Below, piece by piece: positions 31,375 through 42,200 of a DNA stretch of 64,000 nt. The DNA is from Culturomica sp. (lineage in GTDB: Bacteria; Bacteroidota; Bacteroidia; Bacteroidales; Marinifilaceae), in the NCBI GenBank assembly GCA_031262745.1, contig JAISHE010000005.1, positions 27,519 through 91,518 of the forward strand. The letters are read 5' to 3'. Numbering within the stretch: position 1 is the stretch's first letter; each line of letters opens with the position of its first letter. Under the pieces are notes generated by a model. It saw only the letters and a program-made list of their open reading frames with translations, did not search any database and had not been told where the DNA came from. A program made the translations under genes and the position numbers.

Positions 31375-32112
31375 TTACAACAGTATTTGGGTTAAGATTA
31401 AGTTTGCAATCAAAATGGCAATGCTGCTATCAACTACAGCCCGAGTGCTCGCCTTACCGACTTCTAAGGCTCCTCCCTGAACATTATAACCGTAAAATGC
31501 AGGTATAGACGTGAAAATAAATGCAAAGACAAAGCTTTTAATAATGGAATACACCACATAATAGGAATTAAATGAAAAATGCAAACCTTGAATAAAATCT
31601 TCAAAATTCACGACTCCACTCAATATTCCGGTGAGCAATCCGCCGATGATACCGATGAAAACACTGAAAATGTAGAGAATAGGATTGATAAGCATTGCGG
31701 AAATTATCTTTGGTGCCACTAAATATGAAATCGAATTAACACCCATAGCTTCAAGTGCCTCTATCTGTTCCGTTATTTTCATTGTTCCGATTTCGGATGC
31801 AACGTTACTGCCGATTTTGCCCGCAAGTATCACGCTCACAATGGTTGACGAAAATTCCAACAACAAAGTTTCTCGCGTAAGATAACCAATCAAATATCTT
31901 GGCAGTAGGGGACTTGCCATGTTGTAAGCCGTTTGCAAAGTGAGAACGGCTCCAATGAAAAAAGAAATTATAAGTACAAGAGGTATAGAATTAAAACCGA
32001 GCTTCTCTAATTCCGAACCGATATTCTTGAAGAAAATCCTGTTTTTCTCCTGTTTTGAGAAAACCTTTTTAATGAATATGACGTAATTGCCAACGAGAAT
32101 TAAAAATTTCAT
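31375..32112 (-). CDS. ABC transporter permease (MlaE-type)
   Basis: LTLQTAYN...GKIGSNVASEIGTMKITEQIEALEAMGVNSISYLVAPKIIS. Confidence 0.9.
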   Translation of the reverse strand: MKFLILVGNYVIFIKKVFSKQEKNRIFFKNIGSELEKLGFNSIPLVLIISFFIGAVLTLQTAYNMASPLLPRYLIGYLTRETLLLEFSSTIVSVILAGKIGSNVASEIGTMKITEQIEALEAMGVNSISYLVAPKIISAMLINPILYIFSVFIGIIGGLLTGILSGVVNFEDFIQGLHFSFNSYYVVYSIIKSFVFAFIFTSIPAFYGYNVQGGALEVGKASTRAVVDSSIAILIANLILTQILL

Positions 32113-32199
32113 TCTTTCTCTTTAAATTTCGGGTAAAATTATAAATAAATTATCGTATTATTCCTAAATTAGTGAAGTTTTACAAATAGAAAATCTTAT

Positions 32200-33249
32200 A
32201 TGGAAAATGTGTTTTGTGTAATCTTGGCAGGCGGTGTTGGTAACAGATTATGGCCCGTAAGTAACACTAAATGTCCTAAGCAATTTATGGATTTATTGCA
32301 TACAGGTAAGACTTTAATTCGTCAGACTTTTGAAAGGATAAATCTTCTAATTCCGAAAGAGCGCATTTATGTAGTTACAGGTAAGCGTTATATAGAAATT
32401 ACTCAAAAGGAACTTCCGGAAATTCCACAGGAAAATATACTCGCCGAACCTTTCCGTAAGAATACGGCAGTTTCAATTATGTATGCGGCAGTGAAAGTGA
32501 GGAAAAAATCAGAAAACTCTACTATGATTGTTGTAGCTTCCGACCATGTTATTACAAATGAAGTGGCATATTTAAGGAATTTGAAAGAAGGTGTGGAATT
32601 CGTGAAAAATCAAGGCGGACTTCTCACTTTTGGTATAAAACCAAAGAGGCAAGAAACTCAATATGGTTATATACAAGAGAAAAAACCGGAAATCGTTGAC
32701 AAGATTTCCGAAGTTAAAACCTTTACGGAAAAGCCTGACAAAGAGTTGGCAAAAGCATTTTTTGAATCCGGTGATTTCTTGTGGAATGTTGGGATCTTTG
32801 TTTGGAAAACCAATGACATAATCAGTGAAATCAAGAAATATACTTATGACGTGTATTCATTTTTTGAGGATGATAAATTCTTGGATACGGAATATGAAAA
32901 TGAAGCTATTGTAGGAATATATAGCGAAGTTCCAAATGTGTCTATAGATTTCGGAGTGCTTGAAAAATCAGCATCGGTCTACGTATTGAAAGGTGATTTC
33001 GGCTGGTCAAATACAAGCACGTGGCTTTCACTAAATTCTTTGGGAACAACCGATGACGATAATAACACATTAGTTTCCGGTAATGTCGTCTTTGACGAAT
33101 CCAAGAACTGTTTAGTGTACGTGAATCCCGATAAAAAGGTCATAGTCTCCGGTGTTGACAACATCATTATTGCCGAACAACATGACTATCTAATGATATG
33201 TAATAAGGATAACGAAGAAAGGATTAAACTTTTTGAAAAGAATTTTTAA
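32200..33249 (+). CDS. manC: mannose-1-phosphate guanylyltransferase
   Basis: CVILAGGVGNRLWPVSNTKCPKQF...FTEKPDKELAKAFFESGDFLWNVGIF. Confidence 0.9.
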   Translation: MENVFCVILAGGVGNRLWPVSNTKCPKQFMDLLHTGKTLIRQTFERINLLIPKERIYVVTGKRYIEITQKELPEIPQENILAEPFRKNTAVSIMYAAVKVRKKSENSTMIVVASDHVITNEVAYLRNLKEGVEFVKNQGGLLTFGIKPKRQETQYGYIQEKKPEIVDKISEVKTFTEKPDKELAKAFFESGDFLWNVGIFVWKTNDIISEIKKYTYDVYSFFEDDKFLDTEYENEAIVGIYSEVPNVSIDFGVLEKSASVYVLKGDFGWSNTSTWLSLNSLGTTDDDNNTLVSGNVVFDESKNCLVYVNPDKKVIVSGVDNIIIAEQHDYLMICNKDNEERIKLFEKNF

Positions 33250-34088
33250 TATTCCCACAATCCTTGTTCATTATTGAACATTTCATTTTTAATACGTTCC
33301 GATTCAAGTATAGCGTCAATACCAACAGCATAACTGCTTATAGGACGATTGTTATACATTGATTCTTCCTGATAAATCCTTGAACTGAAATAGCGTTTCA
33401 GGAAAATATCGTCAAATGTGAGAGGTGCGGAACTGTTTCTGCCCATGAATACTTTCTGTTTGGCGAGAATGTCTCTAAATTCGCCGTAATCAATCCAGAA
33501 CAATTGTCTTTTCATAATGCCGTCAAAATCGTCTTTTGTGAACTCTCTAACGGGACAAATGGAAATTATACGAGATTCCAAACGAGAAGTCCGTTTATTG
33601 AAATACCATATTTCTTTCAATAAAATACGCTTAACTTCATCGGTGTGAATCTCACCTGCAACACTTACTGATTCCATTTGACCTGTTTCATTGTTCATGA
33701 TTGTTATCGTATCACCTACGGCATCAAAGCGTTTCTTTATTTCTTCAAAGGTTATAGGCACAGAGAGTTCATCATCATCATAAGCTGTTTTGTATGAATT
33801 TTGTATGCCTTTCATGAGCAAATCAATCAAAGACATACGACCGTCAATAGGCTCGGTAGGGTAATAAAGCGGCAAATTCATTTTCTCTCTTAACACAATC
33901 TCACGCCACACAACCTTTGAATACAAAATATCCGAAGGTTCCACAGAAGGCAATGCAACGTAAGTTTTTTTAGCATTGTCGGGATTGTTTACCAAATTCT
34001 TATAAAAAGCCTTAGATGTTTCTTGAGCCTGAGTTACAAAACTTGTTGCTACAAATAAACTGCAACCTATAACTATTTTACGTATCAT
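33246..34088 (-). CDS. gldN: type IX secretion/gliding protein GldN (PorN)
   Basis: Position after gldM and GldN-like sequence (VVWREIVLREKMNLPLYYP). Confidence 0.9.
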   Translation of the reverse strand: MIRKIVIGCSLFVATSFVTQAQETSKAFYKNLVNNPDNAKKTYVALPSVEPSDILYSKVVWREIVLREKMNLPLYYPTEPIDGRMSLIDLLMKGIQNSYKTAYDDDELSVPITFEEIKKRFDAVGDTITIMNNETGQMESVSVAGEIHTDEVKRILLKEIWYFNKRTSRLESRIISICPVREFTKDDFDGIMKRQLFWIDYGEFRDILAKQKVFMGRNSSAPLTFDDIFLKRYFSSRIYQEESMYNNRPISSYAVGIDAILESERIKNEMFNNEQGLWEY

Positions 34089-34100
34089 AATTCTATAACT

Positions 34101-35633
34101 TTATTCAATTTTAAATGATATTGACGATAATTTTCTTCTTGTTCCGTCAGGTCCTTGAACCATGATTTGTTCTACAAAAAGCGGTTGATTACGTTTTAAA
34201 TCGCGAATGAGTCTTTTCTGATCTTCACTGAAACCATCACCTTTAGTGTCGGCATCTCTAACATAACCATCAACAAGAGTAGAAAGAGTGAAACTTAATA
34301 TTTGAAACTTCATATCGAAGTCAAAATTTTCCAATTCAACTGTCAATTTACCGGCAGCAAGTAGCTTGTTTCGAGCAATTTTACCTTCTTTTTGATTTGC
34401 AATTTTTGCAACAGGGTCGGGCACAGCCTTTACACGAAACTCCTGATTTTGCAACAGTTTTCTTGTGTTACCTATCTGGGCATATACAGAAACCGAAGCT
34501 TTCCCGACGTTTTTAGGACGTACAACATAGTCGTTACCTTGTTTAATGATTTCACCATTAGATATTTCCGGTTGCAACAAGTCTGCCGACATGCCGGGAA
34601 CTGCAATAGAAACCGGATTATCAACACCTAAATAGAATACATTCATTTTAGTAGGGGATATAACCACTGCCGGATCTGCCACTTCATATTCCGTTTCAAA
34701 GGTTCGCGGAAGTGTTTGTCCTGAAGAAGAAATATAGTTGATCACACCTCTGATTTTATGAATACCGACTTTTGTAGCCGGTTCTGTGTAAATACCGAAA
34801 AGTCCGTCGTATTTCACTTGTCTGCCATTAGCTATTATAGCCGGTTTTAAAGTCGTATCTACGGCAGCAAGCATAATGCGTGCTTTGAATTGATCTCCGG
34901 TTAGAACATATTTGGAATCAGGAATTATAAGAGCTTCCAACTTATTGAATTTGAATGATTCCGCATCAACAGAAGCAACTAAATAACGCAATACATCCGA
35001 TTCGGATGTTAAAATACTTACCTGATACATTGTAAGCATGGTAACAACTCCGGCTAACGGAGTACTTTCAAATTGAGCAGATTCCCAAGACTTAAATTCG
35101 CCGTCATGAGCAGGCGGATTATCGGTGTTTAAAGAATGTTCGATAGTTGCTCTTAAAATAGAATCCTTAGGATTAATATAGCTAACAACCAAATCTCTGT
35201 ATTCACTTAACCTTTTCTTCAATTCTTTTCCTTGACCTTCCACAAGCATTATTTGACCACCAACATCTAAGTTGTCGCGTGCTTTAATATTATCAACATC
35301 ACCATCCGGTCCGTCAACGATTTTTACCATTTTCACCTTCAAGCTGTCTATAAATTTAGACAATTCAAGAGTTTTATCTTTTATTTTCAGAGCTTTATCG
35401 CGAGTTGCTCCTACTTTATTTTCATTTAGGCTATAAGCCATTTCAATCTCGTTATAGGTTTCTGAATTTTTACGTTCAAAACCTATGATTGCAGATGATA
35501 AACTTTGCTGTACCTTCGTAAAAGCCTCTAAAACATCAGCAGACACATTCAATGCCAACATAGCTGTTAGCACCAAATACATCATGCCAATCATTTTTTG
35601 TCTTGGCGTTTCCGGACAATTTTTAGAACCCAT
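34101..35633 (-). CDS. gldM: type IX secretion motor protein GldM (PorM)
   Basis: NCPETPRQKMIGMMYLVLTAMLALNVSADVLEAF. Confidence 0.95.
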   Translation of the reverse strand: MGSKNCPETPRQKMIGMMYLVLTAMLALNVSADVLEAFTKVQQSLSSAIIGFERKNSETYNEIEMAYSLNENKVGATRDKALKIKDKTLELSKFIDSLKVKMVKIVDGPDGDVDNIKARDNLDVGGQIMLVEGQGKELKKRLSEYRDLVVSYINPKDSILRATIEHSLNTDNPPAHDGEFKSWESAQFESTPLAGVVTMLTMYQVSILTSESDVLRYLVASVDAESFKFNKLEALIIPDSKYVLTGDQFKARIMLAAVDTTLKPAIIANGRQVKYDGLFGIYTEPATKVGIHKIRGVINYISSSGQTLPRTFETEYEVADPAVVISPTKMNVFYLGVDNPVSIAVPGMSADLLQPEISNGEIIKQGNDYVVRPKNVGKASVSVYAQIGNTRKLLQNQEFRVKAVPDPVAKIANQKEGKIARNKLLAAGKLTVELENFDFDMKFQILSFTLSTLVDGYVRDADTKGDGFSEDQKRLIRDLKRNQPLFVEQIMVQGPDGTRRKLSSISFKIE

Positions 35634-35673
35634 TTATATTGAATCTTCTAATTCTTACTTAAATAATTTAAAA

Positions 35674-36558
35674 TCAACCATTCACAATGCTAAGCATGTT
35701 TCCGTAAACAGAGTTTAACGAAGCCACATTGTTTGCTAATTGTTGCGTTTCTTGTTTGAAAAGTTTAGTGTTGTCCAAACTTAAAGAAACATTTTCCATC
35801 AATTCGTTCATATCATTTTGCATACCTCTGAAAGATTCCAAAGTAGATTGAGTTTCATTGATTTGCAATTCATATATAGCATTTAAAGCACTGATGTTCT
35901 TACTCAAAGCGGAAACTTGTTGAGAGTTATTATCCGAATTCGACTTGAACTTATCCATTTGTTCGTTTATGGTTGTACTCAAATTTGCAAAACTGTTTGA
36001 CGAAGTTTCAATGTTAACTGTAAGTTTTTGATAATCCATCATTGAATCTTCGAGAACTTTACCGGCTTTCATCGTTTTTTCACCCAGTTGTTCAAAAGAT
36101 GCGGTGGCATCAATTAATTTCTTGGCAAATTCCGGTACGTTCAACGTGGCATCTTCAAAACGTTCTGCACTTTTAACAATTTTATGTATGCCTTCACGCA
36201 ATTGTTCAATGTCCTTCTCATCTATGGTACTGATGTTTGTAACGGTTTCAACAGTACCGGCAACACTGCCTCCCTGTTGAATTTTGGATACATGTTGTTG
36301 TGTTACCGGTGCAAGTTCACTATTTGAAAGTTCCGGAAAAACTTTACCCCAATTATAATGCTCCAAAGGCGGTTCAAAAGCCGATAGGAAAAATATACAG
36401 GCTTCAACAAGCATACCGATTGTTAAAACAACTCCGGCTCCGGGGAAGTGCATGATTTTAAAAAGGGCACCTATGATAACGGCTGAGGCACCCCAACCGT
36501 ATACAAAACCCATTATGTTTTGATAAGATTTACTTTGAAAAAACTTTAATGCTGACAT
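35674..36558 (-). CDS. gldL: type IX secretion motor protein GldL (PorL)
   Basis: GFVYGWGASAVIIGALFKIMHFPGAGVVLTIGMLVEACIFFLSAFEPP. Confidence 0.95.
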   Translation of the reverse strand: MSALKFFQSKSYQNIMGFVYGWGASAVIIGALFKIMHFPGAGVVLTIGMLVEACIFFLSAFEPPLEHYNWGKVFPELSNSELAPVTQQHVSKIQQGGSVAGTVETVTNISTIDEKDIEQLREGIHKIVKSAERFEDATLNVPEFAKKLIDATASFEQLGEKTMKAGKVLEDSMMDYQKLTVNIETSSNSFANLSTTINEQMDKFKSNSDNNSQQVSALSKNISALNAIYELQINETQSTLESFRGMQNDMNELMENVSLSLDNTKLFKQETQQLANNVASLNSVYGNMLSIVNG

Positions 36559-36577
36559 TTTATTGTAAAATTATATA

Positions 36578-37900
36578 TTAATGTTCTATTTTTGTTCTTA
36601 TAGTTCTAAATCCGATGTAACTTCTTGAAGAATCTTGATACTCATAAGTGCGTACACCATTTTGTAGGAAATAAGCGACATCTTTCCATGAACCTCCTCT
36701 TATGATTTTTCTTTTCAAGATTCTATTATCGGTTTCACTGGGAATAGTTTTGTAAGAAGGTGTAAGATCACCGGTGATGAAAGGTGCCGATTCGTCGTAA
36801 CTGTCTGCTGTCCATTCGGCAACGTTACCTGCCATATCATACAAGCCGTAACCATTTGGTTCGTAGGTACCAACCTCTACCGTAATCATTCCGCCGTCGG
36901 CAATGTAATTACCTCTTTTGGGTTTGAAGTTTGCAACATAACAACCTTTTTTAGTAGGTACATACGGACCTCCCCAAGGATACTTTTGACCGATCAAACC
37001 GCCTCTTGACGCATATTCCCATTCTGCTTCGGAAGGAAGACGCCAATCCTGTACCTGAATCTTTGCACTTGAACTGTACAACTGTGTACGCCAATTACAG
37101 AAAGCCTGAGCCTGATGCCAACTGATACCTACAACAGGATAATTATCGTAGCCCGGATGTGAAAAATAATTCTTTACAAAAGGTTCGTTATAAGTATATG
37201 TGAAATCTTTCAACCAACATAACGTATCTGGGTAAATTCTCACTGCTTTTTTCATGATAAATGATGAACGGCTTTTTATAGCTTCTTTTTCACCTTTTGC
37301 ATTTATAACAAATCCTCCTGTATATTCGTCTTTTTCAGGATCATAGTAGCGATCATTTTGTGCAGCCTGTTCAAAATCAAACCAAGAATAACTATAAATC
37401 AATTTTCTTGTGTTTATTTCGCCTGCTTTAATTTTATCGTCACCGGAATACTCCATTGTAGCTAAAGCATCTTTATACTCTTCGTTTCTTCTAAGGTCAA
37501 TTCTTCTATTCCAGTCCAAACGTTGAGGTTCTAAAATATTGCCTTGCCTGTCTTGCATAAGAAATTCATCGAAACCTTCGTCAACAAGTCGTTGACGCCT
37601 AATTGAGTCAATTACGTAGTTTACAAATTGGCGATATTCGTCGTTTGTAATCTCTGTTTCATCCATGTAGAATGCTTGAATTGACACTGTTTTCGGTGGA
37701 TTGGAAAGCGACCACGTGATGTCTTCCTGATTTTGACCGATTATTGTACTACCGGTAGGGATGAGCACCATACCGAAAGGTGTAGGTTCAAACCACTTCT
37801 TAGAATTTCTGGTTCCAACCAATTCTCCACCTCCTCTGTTGAGAGAACACGATACCGATGAAATCAGTGCAGCAATGAGAACAAATTTTTTAATTTGCAT
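36578..37900 (-). CDS. gldK: type IX secretion lipoprotein GldK (PorK), FGE-sulfatase fold
   Basis: Lipoprotein signal, AFYMDETEITNDEYRQFV...YDMAGNVAEWTADSY...IIRGGSWKD. Confidence 0.95.
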   Translation of the reverse strand: MQIKKFVLIAALISSVSCSLNRGGGELVGTRNSKKWFEPTPFGMVLIPTGSTIIGQNQEDITWSLSNPPKTVSIQAFYMDETEITNDEYRQFVNYVIDSIRRQRLVDEGFDEFLMQDRQGNILEPQRLDWNRRIDLRRNEEYKDALATMEYSGDDKIKAGEINTRKLIYSYSWFDFEQAAQNDRYYDPEKDEYTGGFVINAKGEKEAIKSRSSFIMKKAVRIYPDTLCWLKDFTYTYNEPFVKNYFSHPGYDNYPVVGISWHQAQAFCNWRTQLYSSSAKIQVQDWRLPSEAEWEYASRGGLIGQKYPWGGPYVPTKKGCYVANFKPKRGNYIADGGMITVEVGTYEPNGYGLYDMAGNVAEWTADSYDESAPFITGDLTPSYKTIPSETDNRILKRKIIRGGSWKDVAYFLQNGVRTYEYQDSSRSYIGFRTIRTKIEH

Positions 37901-37913
37901 AACAATATATTAA

Positions 37914-38858
37914 TTATAAGAATCTTATACTTTTATAAACTTTATCTTTTTTACCTAAACTCAGTCCGAAAGTGTAGGAAAGGGTTATTTCGTGTGAACC
38001 TCCGAGATCACTCGCGATTTTATCCCAATTCATATCGTAACTATAGCCTAATTGCAAACCGTTTTTCAACTCTAACCCACCGATAAACGTTACTGTTGAC
38101 TCATATCTATAGGATAAACCTGCCCAATAAGTTTCCTTATATGTAAAATTGGCGTTAAGTATATATTGGTTTGAAACGAAATCACTTTGCAAGAAAAATG
38201 ATGGTTGCATTTTGATCACCGGCGAAAGCGGTATATTGTAGCCACTTGTGAGGTTTAGACTTTGTTTCCAAAAGAATTCACCGCTTGTACCGACCGTCAT
38301 GCTTGGTTTGGTGAGATGTGTTAGAGAAGCTCCTGCATAAAAGTTGTTACCTGTTAGAAACACTCCAATACCTACATCGAATTTAATTTTGGAAAGCTCA
38401 CTTGTATTTAGTGCCGGATCGCTACCGGGGTCGGTGTTACCGTCCATTTCCGGTATATAGAAATCATTATCGAATTTTAATTGCAATATTCCTAATTTAG
38501 TTCCAACGTTCAACATCCCCCAACCTAAGTCGCCTTTAAATGCATAATTAAGCATTAATTGCGAATTGTTTTGTAATCCTATTTTTTCATTTAACAGATT
38601 AATACCTATACCATTGTTAGTGTTTTTGATACTAAAAGGAGCATCTACATTCACAGCATATATTTCCGGTGCATCTGTCATATTTTGCCATTGTGTGCGA
38701 TAGACTGCCGAAACGGAAAGAATGCCTTTCATACCGGCAAACGCCGGATTTACAGTAACATGATTAAACATATTCTGACTAAACATAGGATCTTGTTGTG
38801 CTTTTGTCATTATAAACATAGTCAAACATGCAGCCATGAACAGTAGTTTCTTCATCAA
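37914..38858 (-). CDS. PorP/SprF family outer-membrane protein
   Basis: QQDPMFSQNMFNHVTVNPAFAGMKGILSVSAVYRTQW. Confidence 0.93.
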   Translation of the reverse strand: MMKKLLFMAACLTMFIMTKAQQDPMFSQNMFNHVTVNPAFAGMKGILSVSAVYRTQWQNMTDAPEIYAVNVDAPFSIKNTNNGIGINLLNEKIGLQNNSQLMLNYAFKGDLGWGMLNVGTKLGILQLKFDNDFYIPEMDGNTDPGSDPALNTSELSKIKFDVGIGVFLTGNNFYAGASLTHLTKPSMTVGTSGEFFWKQSLNLTSGYNIPLSPVIKMQPSFFLQSDFVSNQYILNANFTYKETYWAGLSYRYESTVTFIGGLELKNGLQLGYSYDMNWDKIASDLGGSHEITLSYTFGLSLGKKDKVYKSIRFL

Positions 38859-38939
38859 ACCTATCCACTATAATAAACAGCCAAAGTTAATTAAAAATGT
38901 TCAATTCCTCATTAATATATCAGAAAAACAAATAAAAAT

Positions 38940-40190
38940 TCATATTAAAATCTTTATTTCTTCTATTCTTGTACTTTTTACGCTCAATATTTCAAAAGTA
39001 ATATCATGGATTTCAATTTGTTCCCCTTCCGATGGAATAGATTCGTTGAAATACAAGATATAGCCTGCAAGTGTTTCGTATTCTTCGTTTTCTTCAAGGT
39101 TGAGATGGTATTTTTCGTTTATATAATCCACAGCAAGTCTGCCGGAAAAAATATATTCATTATCTGAAATTTTATTTTCGGTTAGGTTTTCATGATCGTG
39201 TTCATCTTCAATTTCACCGAAAATTTCTTCCATGATGTCTTCTATTGTAACGATACCGGCAGTGATACCAAATTCATCAACAACTACGGCAAGACTTTTA
39301 TTTTCTTTAATGAATGTATTCAAAAGGTGTGATGCAGTCATTGTTTCCGGCACTATAAGTGCTTTGCTGATAGTGTCATTAATTGAAGTAGGATTTTGGA
39401 AAAGAGAAGATGAATGCACATAGCCGATAATATTATCTATATTGTCTTTATAAATTAATATACGTGATTTACCTGTTTTCACGAATAATTCGGTGAGTTC
39501 CTCTAATGAACAATCAACAGGCAGTGCAATTAAATCAGTGCGCGGCACTATGCTTTCTCTCACTTTTATTTCGGAGAAATCAAGTGCATTACGGAAAAGT
39601 TTTATCTCATGTTTTTCTTCTTCTTTTTCATCCTGCATATCAATATCTTCTACAAGATTGTTCAGATCAATCTTACCGAATGCTTTATCCGGTTCTTCCT
39701 GTTTTAATTTTTTGCCTGTAAAAAGTCGTAAAATAAAACCGCCTAACCACACTGAGAAATAAGAAATGGGGAATAATATCAGATAGAAAAAATAAACAGG
39801 TATGGAAAAGAATCTTAATAGCAAGTTGGGACGCAGACGAAATATAGTTTTTGGGAGGAACTCTGCAAAAATAAGTATAACGATAGTTGATATAAGTGTT
39901 TCAACGAACAGTTGCGAACCGGTAGATAGATTGTCGATAACAGGGACGTTACCCATATATTTGGTCATGTACATACTGTATATGACCATCACAACGTTAT
40001 TACCGACTAATATAGTAGTTATATATATACCGGAATTATCTACAAAAAGATCAATAATCTTCTGAACTATACCTTTATTATTGCGGTCGATTTCAATTCT
40101 GAGTTTGTTTGACGAAACAAATGCGATTTCCATTCCTGAAAAGAACGCTGACAGCAGCAAACAGATTAATATGGTTACAATGATTGACAT
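38940..40190 (-). CDS. CNNM/CorC (hemolysin C-like) CBS-domain transporter, GldE-like
   Basis: FFSGMEIAFVSSNKLRIE, tandem CBS region with VVDEFGITAGIVTIEDIMEEIFGEIEDEHD. Confidence 0.85.
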   Translation of the reverse strand: MSIIVTILICLLLSAFFSGMEIAFVSSNKLRIEIDRNNKGIVQKIIDLFVDNSGIYITTILVGNNVVMVIYSMYMTKYMGNVPVIDNLSTGSQLFVETLISTIVILIFAEFLPKTIFRLRPNLLLRFFSIPVYFFYLILFPISYFSVWLGGFILRLFTGKKLKQEEPDKAFGKIDLNNLVEDIDMQDEKEEEKHEIKLFRNALDFSEIKVRESIVPRTDLIALPVDCSLEELTELFVKTGKSRILIYKDNIDNIIGYVHSSSLFQNPTSINDTISKALIVPETMTASHLLNTFIKENKSLAVVVDEFGITAGIVTIEDIMEEIFGEIEDEHDHENLTENKISDNEYIFSGRLAVDYINEKYHLNLEENEEYETLAGYILYFNESIPSEGEQIEIHDITFEILSVKSTRIEEIKILI

Positions 40191-40765
40191 TAATTTGGGA
40201 CAGAATATTTTACGTCTCCCGTTATATTATTAAATATAGGATTTTTCAGATTCTGGTCCGATTCAAAACCGTTATTACCTTCAATGATATTATCTTTAAA
40301 TGTTAAACGGCTGTAGCGTGGTGAGTAGATTCTCTTTTTCATCATGTCCCAAAACAGTAATTCTGTTTCGAGTTTTGTGCCGTCGACATTTGTAACCACA
40401 ACATTGTTTCGCACTTCCCAAATGTTTTCATCTTCACGTCTTTGAGCATACTCAGCCTTTATATCTCCTTCCGGTAAACCCTCTTTATCAAATGAAATAG
40501 CATGAATACCTTTTGGGAATTCGTCATATTTAACGTCGTTTTTAGTTATTTTGTTGTATTGGGGAGTAATCACTTTATACTTTATTACGGCGGAATCGGA
40601 ATAAATCATAACCATGTTTTCACCCGACATTTCCGGTAATGAAGCAGTAGGATTATTTAAAGCATTGATTTTTTTGATGTCGTTTTTACATGCGAAAAGC
40701 ATTATTATCCAGAGAAGGATAATAATGCTTTTGATGATTTTATCTAACGAAACCCGTAGACTCAT
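40190..40765 (-). CDS. lptC: LPS export protein LptC
   Basis: Single N-terminal TM/lipobox and LptC beta domain (NNVVVTNVDGTKLETELLFWD). Confidence 0.8.
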   Translation of the reverse strand: MSLRVSLDKIIKSIIILLWIIMLFACKNDIKKINALNNPTASLPEMSGENMVMIYSDSAVIKYKVITPQYNKITKNDVKYDEFPKGIHAISFDKEGLPEGDIKAEYAQRREDENIWEVRNNVVVTNVDGTKLETELLFWDMMKKRIYSPRYSRLTFKDNIIEGNNGFESDQNLKNPIFNNITGDVKYSVPN

Positions 40766-40773
40766 TAGCGAGT

Positions 40774-42117
40774 TTATCTAAAACGTACTTTGGTAGTTTC
40801 TCCGATCCATGATCCGACAGTGTAGGAGTCTCCTTCTTTGATACCGCGGAAGAAAGCTTCTTCTTTACTTGGGAAGTGGGGAGAATAGGATGCTATTAAA
40901 GAGTTTACTTTTTCTGCTAAGGCAGGATTTACTTGTTTTGCTTTTTGAAATTTATCCACCACAACCCAATAAACCGTTTGGTGTTCAAAATCATCACTGC
41001 CGTATTCCTTTGCGTATGCTGCATAAGCTTGACCGATAATTAAATAAGCTTCACCAAGTTTAGGGTTGAACTTCAATGCTTCGTTTGCAAATTGCTTGGC
41101 ATCCCTCAAGTTATTTTCAGCTAATTTGAGTCGTGCGAAAAATATATAGTAGTCAGCCTTCTTTACATTATCCTGTTCCTTCTCAACGGCTTCTCTCAAA
41201 TATTTTTCAGCTTTTGCGTAATCCTTCTTTTGAATAAATGTTTCAGCAAGTTTGAAAGCCGCTTCTGCACTAGGTTCAAGTTTATACACAGCTTCAATTA
41301 CATCGGTTGTTAACTGTAAATGTCCGCAATCACCTCTATTCAATAATTTCAAGATTGATTTCAATTCATCAAGATTATTGATATTTTCTTTAAATTTTAC
41401 AGTAAGCAATTTATCCAATATTTCGCAATCGGCTGCACCCGAATTGAAGAATGTTACATTTATATTATCTGCAATATCCTGATATTCCTTTTTGTCGGCA
41501 GGTTTTGCATTCTTTTCACCTGTTTCGGCGAAAGCGGATAATTTTGAATATAGATTAATGTATTCCTCACGACTTAAATTACCTCCTTTGAAAAGTTCAT
41601 TAGCATCAAGGAATAAAGTGATTGCAGTTATAGGAGTGGTTTTTGCACCTTCCATTTCAAAAGATTTCGTGAGATAGGAATAAGCTTCTTTTTGTGCTTC
41701 GACATTTCCTTTTTTCAGGCGGTAAAGGTCATAACCTTTTTTACCCCAAGCATAACCTTCTCCGTAATTCTTATCTGTACTGAAATATTTAATCCATTTG
41801 TCATAGACCATCATGAGAGTGTCTATATATGCTTCGTTTTTGGTCTTTGCATAAAAATAATTCATCATTGTGGCACCTCTTGTGTAGGTGTTGCGACTGT
41901 ATTTAGGGGCGTTATTGAAAACGTATCTCCAACCGGCTAATGCTTCATCGAAGTTTTTATGTTTAAAATATTCGGAGTAAATAGATGCTTGTGTGATAGT
42001 TTGGATACTGTCTAATCCGAATTTTACATCAAGTGAACCTGATTGCGGAGTTTGTGCTTTTGAAACTCCAAAAATTAATAAAATCATTCCTAAGGTAAGA
42101 ATTAAGTTCTTTCTCAT
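40774..42117 (-). CDS. TPR-repeat secreted protein
   Basis: Signal peptide MRKNLILTLGMILLIFGVSKAQ and TPR units; co-oriented with coaX and lptC. Confidence 0.75.
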   Translation of the reverse strand: MRKNLILTLGMILLIFGVSKAQTPQSGSLDVKFGLDSIQTITQASIYSEYFKHKNFDEALAGWRYVFNNAPKYSRNTYTRGATMMNYFYAKTKNEAYIDTLMMVYDKWIKYFSTDKNYGEGYAWGKKGYDLYRLKKGNVEAQKEAYSYLTKSFEMEGAKTTPITAITLFLDANELFKGGNLSREEYINLYSKLSAFAETGEKNAKPADKKEYQDIADNINVTFFNSGAADCEILDKLLTVKFKENINNLDELKSILKLLNRGDCGHLQLTTDVIEAVYKLEPSAEAAFKLAETFIQKKDYAKAEKYLREAVEKEQDNVKKADYYIFFARLKLAENNLRDAKQFANEALKFNPKLGEAYLIIGQAYAAYAKEYGSDDFEHQTVYWVVVDKFQKAKQVNPALAEKVNSLIASYSPHFPSKEEAFFRGIKEGDSYTVGSWIGETTKVRFR

Positions 42118-42200
42118 GATATTGTAGTTTTTTAGGTTATTTTTCAACGATGTGCAAAAATATGATTATTTTTTGAAAATACATACGGATTTTGAGGGTT

